A stretch of 5,510 nt of DNA, from the NCBI GenBank assembly GCA_946055445.1, contig CAMGGF010000101.1, positions 1-5,510 of the forward strand. Reading direction: 5' to 3'. Position 1 is the first letter of the stretch. Each line of letters begins with the position of its first letter. The notes beneath the pieces are model-generated. The model saw only the letters and a program-made list of their open reading frames with translations, was not told the DNA's origin and searched no databases. A program made the position numbers and the translations under genes. The DNA is from an uncultured Ruminococcus sp. GTDB lineage: Bacteria > Bacillota > Clostridia > Oscillospirales > Acutalibacteraceae. Positions 1 to 4,119 of the stretch are shown piece by piece.

Positions 1-11
1 TATCGAAATTC

Positions 12-65
12 ACGGGCGGCCGGGTCGACCGCCCCTACAAACGGGCGCGCAATGCGCGCCCCTAC
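12..65. repeat. Two adjacent GC-rich palindromic repeat units
   Basis: Two units of similar design lie side by side at 12-38 and 41-65. Each starts ACGGGC and ends GCCCCTAC. The first has arms GGGCGG (14-19) and CCGCCC (29-34). The second is a perfect 8-bp inverted repeat, GGGCGCGC (43-50) and GCGCGCCC (54-61), around AAT. The shared ends with different cores indicate a family of small dispersed intergenic palindromes. From memory, similar elements are common between genes in Oscillospiraceae-type genomes, but I could not check this. The array may extend left of the window. There is no coding sequence here. It lies downstream of the mgtE terminator, so it is not part of that transcript. Confidence 0.65.
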
Positions 66-144
66 GGTTGGATGGACAAACCCCAATTTGCAAAAATGTA
101 TGACCGTTCTCGAACATACTCGAATATACGGATTGTATATTTAC

Positions 145-169
145 AAAAAAACAGCCCCTTGCGGGGCTG
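145..169 (-). terminator. Intrinsic terminator of mgtE
   Basis: Read on the minus strand, a perfect 7-bp stem, CAGCCCC (169-163) with GGGGCTG (158-152), encloses a 4-nt loop and is followed by seven T (151-145). It starts about 30 bp past the mgtE stop codon. It is a canonical rho-independent terminator closing the M-box/mgtE unit. Confidence 0.92.
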
Positions 170-197
170 CATGCTGCAAAATGCAAATCGTATTGAA

Positions 198-1532
198 TTA
201 TAAATGCAAAATCAGCGTGGCGACTTTGAAATAAATCAGCAATGTCACCGCGTCCACGATTGTGGAAATAAAGGGGCTGGACATAACGGCGGGGTCAAAG
301 CCGATTTTTTTGGCAAACACCGGCAAAACCGAGCCGACGATTTTGGCAAATACCACCGCCATCACCATTGTGAAACTGACGGCAAGCGCAACATATGCAC
401 CGACATCGTCAAAAAGCATCAGTTTGGCAAAATTGACAATCCCGAGCGTGATGCCGCAAACCAATGCAATACGAAATTCTTTGAAAATGACTTTGAAGGT
501 ATCGCGAAATTCAATGTCGCCCAAGGAAAGACCGCGAATGATGGTTGCCGAGGATTGCGCGCCGCAGTTGCCGCAAGTCCCCGTCAACATCGGGATAAAC
601 GCCGTCAGTGCCACGCAGGCGGTCAGCGCCCCTTCAAAATGCCCTATGATTTTTTCGGTAAATGTTGCGGAAACCATCAACAATAAAAGCCACGGAATAC
701 GCTTTTTGTAGGTTTCAAACACGCTCATTTTCAAATACGGCTTGTCCGTAGGCGTAATAGCCGCCATTTTTTCGATGTCTTCGGTGTTTTCGTCCTGCAA
801 GACATCCATCGCGTCGTCAATCGTGATTATACCGACCAAGCGGTTTTCCTGGTCGACCACCGGCAATGCCAAAAGGTCATACTTTTGGAATTTGTCCGCA
901 ACAACCTCTTTGTCCTCCAAGGTATTGACCGAAATGATGTTTGTATCCATAATCTCAAAGATTTTTTTGCTTTTTTCGGAAAGCAGCAAATCCTTGACGG
1001 TCACAATCCCGAGCAGTTTGCGGTTTTCATCGGTGACATAGCAAATGTAAATGGTTTCTTTGTCTACACCCGTGCGGCGAATACGCGTAAACGCATCGTC
1101 TACGGTCATATACTTTTTCAAGTCGACATATTCAATCGTCATCAAACTGCCGGCAGAGTCCTCGGGATACTGCAAAATTTCGTTGATACTTTTGCGCACC
1201 TCGGGGTCGGTATGCTGTAAAATACGCTTGACAACGGTGGCGGGCATTTCCTCGATCATATCAACCGCGTCATCGACATACAGTTCGTCAAGCACCTCGC
1301 GCAACTCATTATCGCTGAACGCGAGAATCAACAATTCCTGTGCGTCGGACTCCATATTGACGAATACTTCTGCGGCAAGTTCTTTCGGCAAAATCCGATA
1401 GACAAGCGGCAATTTTTCAGGTGGCAAATCCTCAAAAATCGCGGCAATATCCGCCTCGTTCATCTCGGAAAGCATCGCTTTTAATTCCGGATATTTTTTC
1501 TCTTCCAACAATGCAAGTACTTGTTCGTACAC
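198..1532 (-). CDS. mgtE: Magnesium transporter MgtE
   Basis: Inner-membrane Mg2+ channel/transporter of the MgtE (SLC41-like) family. The 444-aa length is that of full-length family members. The layout is an N-terminal helical MgtE_N domain (about 10-125), a tandem CBS pair (about 130-250) that senses cytosolic Mg2+, a plug/linker helix (about 251-275), and five predicted membrane segments (about 279-297, 301-320, 354-372, 379-402, 420-442). The family signature is visible around 315-335 (TGTCGNCGAQSSATIIRGL). Asp427 in the last segment (STIVDAVTLL) matches the pore aspartate of the family. The start is GTG at 1532, preceded by GGGAGG (1546-1541) with an 8-nt spacer. The gene lies behind an M-box riboswitch and a short proline-rich leader ORF, so expression should rise when Mg2+ is low. 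It appears monocistronic, since a terminator follows at once. No key residue looks lost. Confidence 0.96.
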   Translation of the reverse strand: MYEQVLALLEEKKYPELKAMLSEMNEADIAAIFEDLPPEKLPLVYRILPKELAAEVFVNMESDAQELLILAFSDNELREVLDELYVDDAVDMIEEMPATVVKRILQHTDPEVRKSINEILQYPEDSAGSLMTIEYVDLKKYMTVDDAFTRIRRTGVDKETIYICYVTDENRKLLGIVTVKDLLLSEKSKKIFEIMDTNIISVNTLEDKEVVADKFQKYDLLALPVVDQENRLVGIITIDDAMDVLQDENTEDIEKMAAITPTDKPYLKMSVFETYKKRIPWLLLLMVSATFTEKIIGHFEGALTACVALTAFIPMLTGTCGNCGAQSSATIIRGLSLGDIEFRDTFKVIFKEFRIALVCGITLGIVNFAKLMLFDDVGAYVALAVSFTMVMAVVFAKIVGSVLPVFAKKIGFDPAVMSSPFISTIVDAVTLLIYFKVATLILHL

Positions 1533-1533
1533 C

Positions 1534-1586
1534 TTGTTTCCCTCCCAAATTCAGTTTGCCCGGTAAGGCATAAAAATAGGAAACAA
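1534..1586 (-). promoter_or_regulatory. Possible hairpin at the mgtE ribosome binding site
   Basis: On the minus strand TTGTTTCC (1586-1579) is perfectly complementary to GGAAACAA (1541-1534). The latter covers the last G of the Shine-Dalgarno sequence and the spacer to the GTG start. Pairing would form an 8-bp, AU-rich stem with a 37-nt loop and could limit initiation. The stem is modest and may be chance. Confidence 0.25.
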
Positions 1587-1602
1587 AGCGCAAAACCGAT
1601 TT

Positions 1603-1692
1603 TCAGAAAACAACGGCACAAAAAGCCGCGGTTTTCAAACTCCTAGGTCGCGGAGGGTTCGGGTCTGCACTTATTGCGCTTCCTGTGTCCAT
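1603..1692 (-). CDS. Proline/arginine-rich leader peptide upstream of mgtE (MgtL-like)
   Basis: A 29-codon ORF lies between the M-box terminator and mgtE. Its ATG at 1692 follows GAGGTG (1704-1699) with 6 nt spacing. A second ATG just upstream (1695) is spaced only 3 nt and is less likely. The central segment, ADPNPPRPRSLK (residues 9-20), resembles the Salmonella/E. coli MgtL leader peptide of mgtA as I recall it (EPDPTPLPRRRLK). Both have Asp-Pro-x-Pro, then Pro with Arg-x-Arg, then Leu-Lys. In enterobacteria, translating that acidic/proline-rich stretch at low Mg2+ destabilises the ribosome and turns on mgtA. Here the hydrophobic tail AAFCAVVF overlaps a hairpin (1606-1636). Rare-type CGA and AGG codons fall in the Pro/Arg stretch. 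The ORF ends 70 nt before mgtE. The leader-peptide role is inferred from position, good initiation site and composition. The peptide itself is unlikely to have a separate function. Confidence 0.6.
   Translation of the reverse strand: MDTGSAISADPNPPRPRSLKTAAFCAVVF
1606..1653 (-). promoter_or_regulatory. Mutually exclusive hairpins in the leader ORF
   Basis: On the minus strand GAAAAC-CG-CGGC (1636-1625) pairs with GCCG-TT-GTTTTC (1617-1606). This gives a 6+4-bp stem with a 2x2 internal loop that ends right at the leader stop codon. An alternative 5-bp stem, CCGCG (1653-1649) with CGCGG (1630-1626), uses bases of the same 5' arm, so the two cannot coexist. The upstream CCGCG lies in the Pro/Pro/Arg codons, so a ribosome slowed there would favour the downstream hairpin. 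No T-run follows, so it is not an intrinsic terminator. The switching role is inferred. Confidence 0.35.
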
Positions 1693-1729
1693 CATTTTCA
1701 CCTCACAAATTGAAATTTTAAAATACAAC

Positions 1730-1767
1730 AAAAAAACGCATACCGCTGAACGAAAAGACGGTATGCG
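1730..1767 (-). terminator. M-box expression-platform terminator
   Basis: A perfect 9-bp stem, CGCATACCG (1767-1759) with CGGTATGCG (1745-1737), is followed by seven T (1736-1730). The 13-nt loop contains TTTCGTTCA, which is complementary over 9 nt to TGAACGAAA at the 3' end of the M-box aptamer. That supplies the competing antiterminator. High Mg2+ should hold the aptamer closed and allow termination before mgtE. Confidence 0.88.
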
Positions 1768-1781
1768 CGAGCGTATACTAT

Positions 1782-1930
1782 AACTTTCGTTCAAGCTTTA
1801 GCTTCAAAGGGCAATGAAACTGCGTTAGAGCACACCTTCGTGTTCGATATGCCCTGTTGACCTGCTGACGGTGTCTCCACCGTTTCGCGGCAGCAGCCCG
1901 TATCCCTGTGGGAGCCTTACCTACCGATAT
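1782..1930 (-). ncRNA. M-box (ykoK leader) Mg2+ riboswitch aptamer
   Basis: The minus-strand RNA carries the M-box hallmarks in order: GGUAGGUAAGGCUCCCAC, GGGAUACGGGCUGCUGCC, a GGUG-GAGA-CACC-type hairpin, GGUCAACAGG, AUCGA, GAAGGUGUGCUCUAA, GCAGUUUCAUUGCC, and GCUAAAGCUUGAACGAAAG. These match the conserved M-box core (AGGUGAGGCUCC, AUACGCUGCUGCC, GGGUCAACAG, AUCGA..AAGGUG, UGCUAAAGCU). The aptamer folds compactly on binding several Mg2+ ions and, in Bacillus and relatives, stops expression of Mg2+ transporter genes. Here it precedes mgtE, the expected target, and is followed by a terminator with a complementary antiterminator. The boundaries are approximate because I could not fold the RNA. 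Confidence 0.93.
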
Positions 1931-1946
1931 GTTTTTTGCATTTGCT

Positions 1947-1975
1947 ATTATGAACCGAAGTTCGCCGCTTGTCAA
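1947..1975 (-). promoter_or_regulatory. Sigma-A type promoter of the M-box/mgtE transcript
   Basis: A perfect TTGACA (1975-1970) and CATAAT (1952-1947) are separated by exactly 17 bp on the minus strand. The predicted transcription start is near 1940, about 10 nt before the M-box begins. The position and near-consensus boxes make this the likely constitutive promoter whose output the leader then gates. Confidence 0.85.
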
Positions 1976-2011
1976 GAGAAAGCGACGAATTTTCCCAAAA
2001 AATTTCGCGGT

Positions 2012-2038
2012 AAAAAACGCAACGGTATTTTTACCGTT
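2012..2038 (-). terminator. Terminator overlapping the stop of the ADP-ribosylglycohydrolase gene
   Basis: The stem AACGGTA (2038-2032) with TACCGTT (2027-2021), loop AAAA, then GCG and six T (2017-2012) forms an intrinsic terminator on the minus strand. The TAA stop codon (2033-2031) sits at the junction of the 5' arm and the loop, so the gene ends inside its own terminator. It separates this operon from the mgtE promoter about 40 bp further on. Confidence 0.8.
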
Positions 2039-2822
2039 TGACAAATGCGCGGTAAAACGCGTCAACAACTTCACACATATTTTCGTCAAGATAAGACATT
2101 GCCGTTTCCGCTATATCTTTTTCCATACCGTAAAACGCCTCTGCCATAGAACCCGCAATTGCGGCAAGGGTGTCACTGTCGCCGCCGATAGAAATGGCAT
2201 TGCGAACGGTGTCCTCAAAGTCTATCGATTCATAAAAGCACCGAAACGCCTGCGGAACGGTTGTTTTGTTCACGATTTCATATTGATAAAACGGACGGAT
2301 TTCGTCCAATGTAAAATCCACGGAATAATAGGTTTCCATATATGCTTTTAACTGTTCTTTATCGGCGCCGTTTTTGGCAAGGAATATCACACCCGCAACC
2401 GACTGCGCGCCCGCAATGCCGTCGGGATGATTGTGGGTAACCTCGGCACTCGCTTTCGCCACACTTTCTGCCTGTTCTAGCGTTTTTGCATACCATCCCA
2501 CAGGTGACACACGCATTGCAGAGCCGTTTCCGCAACTGTTATACGGATTTCTCGCGTGATTTTCCAGCCAGCACAAATAACGCCCTCCGTAGCCGACATC
2601 GGGGTAAAGGTCGCCGTATTTGTGCATGGTATCTATCAAGATTTCCTTAAATTCGTTTTCGTCATACGGCTTGCATGCAAGCAACGCCTCGGCGACGGCA
2701 ACAGTCAGCACCGTATCATCCGTAAATTCGCATTGCGGCTTGAACAGTTCAAATGATTTGCTTTTCATATTATTAAATTCATAAACAGAACCGACAATAT
2801 CTCCTGTAATTGCACCTTTCAT
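2031..2822 (-). CDS. ADP-ribosylglycohydrolase family protein (DraG-like)
   Basis: A 263-aa cytoplasmic enzyme of the ADP-ribosylglycohydrolase (DraG/ARH) fold, which uses a binuclear Mg2+/Mn2+ site to cleave ADP-ribosyl bonds. Motifs seen are the N-terminal GAITGDIVGS (3-12), the metal-binding TDDT (34-37), GNGSAMR (98-104), THNHPDGIAGA (129-139) and the C-terminal GGDSDTLAAIAG (213-224) with its metal-site Asp/Thr. All are intact and the length fits compact bacterial members. The target (protein, nucleic acid or small molecule) cannot be told from sequence. The ATG directly follows the TAA of the upstream gene (no gap). A GTGAGG site (2836-2831) lies 8 nt upstream inside the previous ORF, so the two genes are probably translationally coupled. 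Expression appears to be under the SAM-type riboswitch further upstream. Confidence 0.92.
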   Translation of the reverse strand: MKGAITGDIVGSVYEFNNMKSKSFELFKPQCEFTDDTVLTVAVAEALLACKPYDENEFKEILIDTMHKYGDLYPDVGYGGRYLCWLENHARNPYNSCGNGSAMRVSPVGWYAKTLEQAESVAKASAEVTHNHPDGIAGAQSVAGVIFLAKNGADKEQLKAYMETYYSVDFTLDEIRPFYQYEIVNKTTVPQAFRCFYESIDFEDTVRNAISIGGDSDTLAAIAGSMAEAFYGMEKDIAETAMSYLDENMCEVVDAFYRAFVKR

Positions 2823-3164
2823 TTATGTTTCCTCACTTTTCTGTAAATACATTTCGCCGACAAGTTTTAAAAATACAGTGGGAATTTTATAATATGTTCG
2901 TTTCAGCGCATCCACAACGGCTTTTTCGGTTTTTTCGCCATGCAATACGCAGAAAAATTCCGCCTTTGAAACCGTATAACTGACAAAATAGGTGCCGTGC
3001 AGTTTCCCGTTTTTGATTTCCGCTTCACAGCAAAACTGCAAGGGTGCGTCAGCATTTCCCGTTTCGCGAAATGCCACCGGGCCGTTTTTTACGCCTGCCT
3101 CGACGATATATTTCGTCCCATCCCTGCCTGTAAAACACTCGCCTTTCAAACTGTTTTCTTTCAT
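2823..3164 (-). CDS. Hypothetical protein (113 aa), first gene of the riboswitch operon
   Basis: I do not recognise this family. The product is a small soluble protein without signal peptide or membrane segment. It looks mainly beta-stranded (GECFTGRDGTKYIVEAG, then GKLHGTYFVSYTVSKAEFF), followed by a C-terminal helix pair (about 78-108) containing ALKRTYYKIPTVFLKLVGE. It has three cysteines but no metal-binding pattern. The start is well supported: ATG at 3164 behind AAAGGAG (3178-3172) with a 7-nt spacer. Its stop touches the start of the ADP-ribosylglycohydrolase gene, so a shared job is likely, perhaps as partner, substrate-binding subunit or regulator. This is inference only. Confidence 0.82.
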   Translation of the reverse strand: MKENSLKGECFTGRDGTKYIVEAGVKNGPVAFRETGNADAPLQFCCEAEIKNGKLHGTYFVSYTVSKAEFFCVLHGEKTEKAVVDALKRTYYKIPTVFLKLVGEMYLQKSEET

Positions 3165-3200
3165 TTTTTTGCTCCTTTACAAAACATTTCATAAAGAGGC

Positions 3201-3230
3201 AAAAGAAAACTCCCATCGTTATGATGGGAG
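3201..3230 (-). terminator. Riboswitch terminator with perfect antiterminator
   Basis: On the minus strand CTCCCATC (3230-3223) pairs with GATGGGAG (3217-3210) around ATAAC, followed by TTTTCTTTT (3209-3201). The alternative is perfect over 9 bp: TATGATGGG (3254-3246), the 3' strand of aptamer helix P1, pairs with CCCATCATA (3228-3220). This is the classical OFF switch, in which ligand stabilises P1, frees the terminator arm and stops transcription before the 113-aa gene. It may also terminate read-through from the VWA gene. Confidence 0.9.
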
Positions 3231-3245
3231 ATAAATTGCAAAAAA

Positions 3246-3332
3246 CCCATCATACAAGCATTAGCACCTTACTGCATTGAGCAGGTTGCTGTGCGGTCAC
3301 AGGGCTTGTCCCTCACGCACTCTTTATGGTGG
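3246..3332 (-). ncRNA. S-box / SAM-clan riboswitch aptamer, variant without P4
   Basis: The minus-strand RNA shows S-box core elements in order: AGAG after P1, UGAGGGA, UGUGACC, CAGCAACC, and AAGGUGCUAAU (3270-3260). Helices I can draw are P1 CCACCAUA (3332-3325) with UAUGAUGG (3254-3247, one mismatch), P2 GUGCG (3320-3316) with CGCAC (3295-3291), and P3 CUGC (3284-3281) with GCAG (3275-3272). The P2 end segment ACAAGC (3309-3304) is complementary over 6 nt to GCUUGU (3259-3254), which follows the GGUGCUAAU element and would form the pseudoknot. Ordinary SAM-I aptamers carry a P4 hairpin there. Here there is no room for one, so it resembles SAM-I/IV-like members of the clan. SAM as ligand is inferred from the conserved core. 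Confidence 0.82.
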
Positions 3333-3336
3333 TTTT

Positions 3337-3365
3337 ATTTTACTACTTTCCCATCGAAATGTCAA
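3337..3365 (-). promoter_or_regulatory. Strong sigma-A type promoter of the riboswitch operon
   Basis: TTGACA (3365-3360) and TAAAAT (3342-3337) are 17 bp apart on the minus strand, putting the start near 3330, exactly at the 5' strand of riboswitch helix P1. The TGA stop codon of the VWA gene (3364-3362) lies inside the -35 hexamer. There is no terminator between the VWA gene and this promoter, so VWA transcripts may also run into the riboswitch. Confidence 0.87.
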
Positions 3366-4018
3366 TTCGGTTTTTGCTTTCTGCTTTGAAAATCCGCGGC
3401 AATATCTGCCGACCAACTTTTTTCAATTCGCCTGTTTGCACGAACATTGCTTACCGCTCGCGCCACCGATTCATATACGATTTGCGTACCCAAACCGTCG
3501 GCATTGTAGTTTACCGCCCGTTCCTCGTCAATACCGTACCGTGTGGCTGTTTGTATCGCGTCGATATTGGCGCCGATAAACAGAAACTCCCAACCATATT
3601 TTTCTTTCTGCCGCTGAATCATCGCCTTAACTTTATCGGCAGAATATATATGACTTGCATTTTCCATTCCGTCTGTTGTAATTACAAACATCGTATGGGC
3701 AGGCACATCTTCAAAGCGGACATATTTATGCACATTTCCGATATGGTGTATTGCGCCGCCCAAAGCATCAAGCAGTGCTGTGCAACCTCTTACCGTGTAT
3801 TCATTTTCTGTCATGGGCTGTATTTCGGAAAGCCTTGCCCTGTCATGCAAAACTTCGGAAGTGTTGTCAAACAGCACTGTGGAGACCAAACATTCGCCGT
3901 CCTGCTTACGCTGTTTTTCAATCATGGCGTTAAATCCGCCTACGGTGTCACTTTCCAATCCGGCCATTGATCCGCTTCTATCCAAGATGAACACCAATTC
4001 TGTCAAGTCATTTTTCAT
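3362..4018 (-). CDS. VWA-domain protein with intact MIDAS site
   Basis: A 218-aa cytoplasmic protein made almost entirely of one von Willebrand factor type A domain. The metal-ion-dependent adhesion site is complete: D13-R-S15-G-S17 near the N terminus, T80 in GCTALLDAL, and D116 in TTDGMEN. Such domains bind partner proteins through a divalent metal. Bacterial stand-alone versions are found in tellurite-resistance (TerY-like) and other stress or conflict clusters, often as adaptors. There is no signal peptide and no membrane segment. The start is ATG at 4018 behind GGAGGT (4031-4026) with a 7-nt spacer. An in-frame TTG at 4033 overlaps that site and is rejected. Neighbours are a macro-domain gene upstream and a riboswitch-controlled ADP-ribosylglycohydrolase downstream, which suggests a role connected with ADP-ribose chemistry. 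The partner is unknown. Confidence 0.9.
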   Translation of the reverse strand: MKNDLTELVFILDRSGSMAGLESDTVGGFNAMIEKQRKQDGECLVSTVLFDNTSEVLHDRARLSEIQPMTENEYTVRGCTALLDALGGAIHHIGNVHKYVRFEDVPAHTMFVITTDGMENASHIYSADKVKAMIQRQKEKYGWEFLFIGANIDAIQTATRYGIDEERAVNYNADGLGTQIVYESVARAVSNVRANRRIEKSWSADIAADFQSRKQKPN

Positions 4019-4031
4019 AATGCATACCTCC

Positions 4032-4079
4032 AAAAAAATAATGTGACTGTTTGGTCTTTTGACCTTACAATCACATTAT
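4032..4079 (-). terminator. Long hairpin with T-run directly before the VWA ribosome binding site
   Basis: On the minus strand ATAATGTGATTGT (4079-4067) pairs with ACAGTCACATTAT (4050-4038) over 13 bp, with one G-U pair. Inside are a 2x2 A/A internal loop and a GGTC/GACC stem with loop AAAA (4064-4053). Six more T (4037-4032) follow, then at once the GGAGGT of the VWA gene. It should end the macro-gene transcript. A TATAAT (4080-4075) sits in the 5' arm. If used as a -10 box, its transcripts would lack that arm and escape termination, but I see no good -35 box. Confidence 0.72.
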
Positions 4080-4094
4080 ATCGGGTTATTCTGC

Positions 4095-4116
4095 AAAAAG
4101 GTCGCTTATTGGGCGA
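4095..4116 (-). terminator. Weak terminator just after the macro-domain gene
   Basis: The minus strand has GTCGC (4116-4112) and GCGAC (4105-4101), a 5-bp stem with a 6-nt loop, followed by C and five T (4099-4095). It begins 4 nt past the macro-gene stop codon. With the larger hairpin at 4032-4079 it may form a tandem terminator. Confidence 0.5.
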
Positions 4117-4119
4117 CAT

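Noticed and set aside
106..129. LexA/SOS-box-like sequence and a tandem TCGAACATAC/TCGAATATAC
   Set aside because: It does not match CGAAC-N4-GTTCG, lies downstream of a terminator with no gene to control in the window, and the 10-bp near repeat is too short to support.
52..234. Small plus-strand ORF of 60 codons near the left edge
   Set aside because: It runs through a palindromic repeat and the mgtE terminator and has no ribosome binding site.
204..711. Plus-strand open frames opposite mgtE
   Set aside because: They are antisense shadows of a strongly conserved transporter gene, with no ribosome binding site and no family resemblance.
1603..1794. Longer 63-aa version of the leader ORF starting upstream at 1794
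   Set aside because: This start lies inside the M-box 3' end and terminator region and has no ribosome binding site. The internal ATG at 1692 has GAGGTG at proper spacing, so only the 29-aa form is kept.
1778..2089. Open frame of 103 codons on the minus strand across the M-box
   Set aside because: It runs across a terminator, a promoter and a structured riboswitch, and has no ribosome binding site. It is chance openness.
3326..3970. 214-codon plus-strand open frame opposite the VWA gene
   Set aside because: It is antisense to an ORF with an intact VWA metal site, its composition is rich in Cys/His/Phe/Arg as in shadow frames, and it lacks a convincing start site.
4019..4033. Upstream TTG start for the VWA protein
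   Set aside because: The TTG overlaps the GGAGGT ribosome binding site that serves the ATG at 4018.
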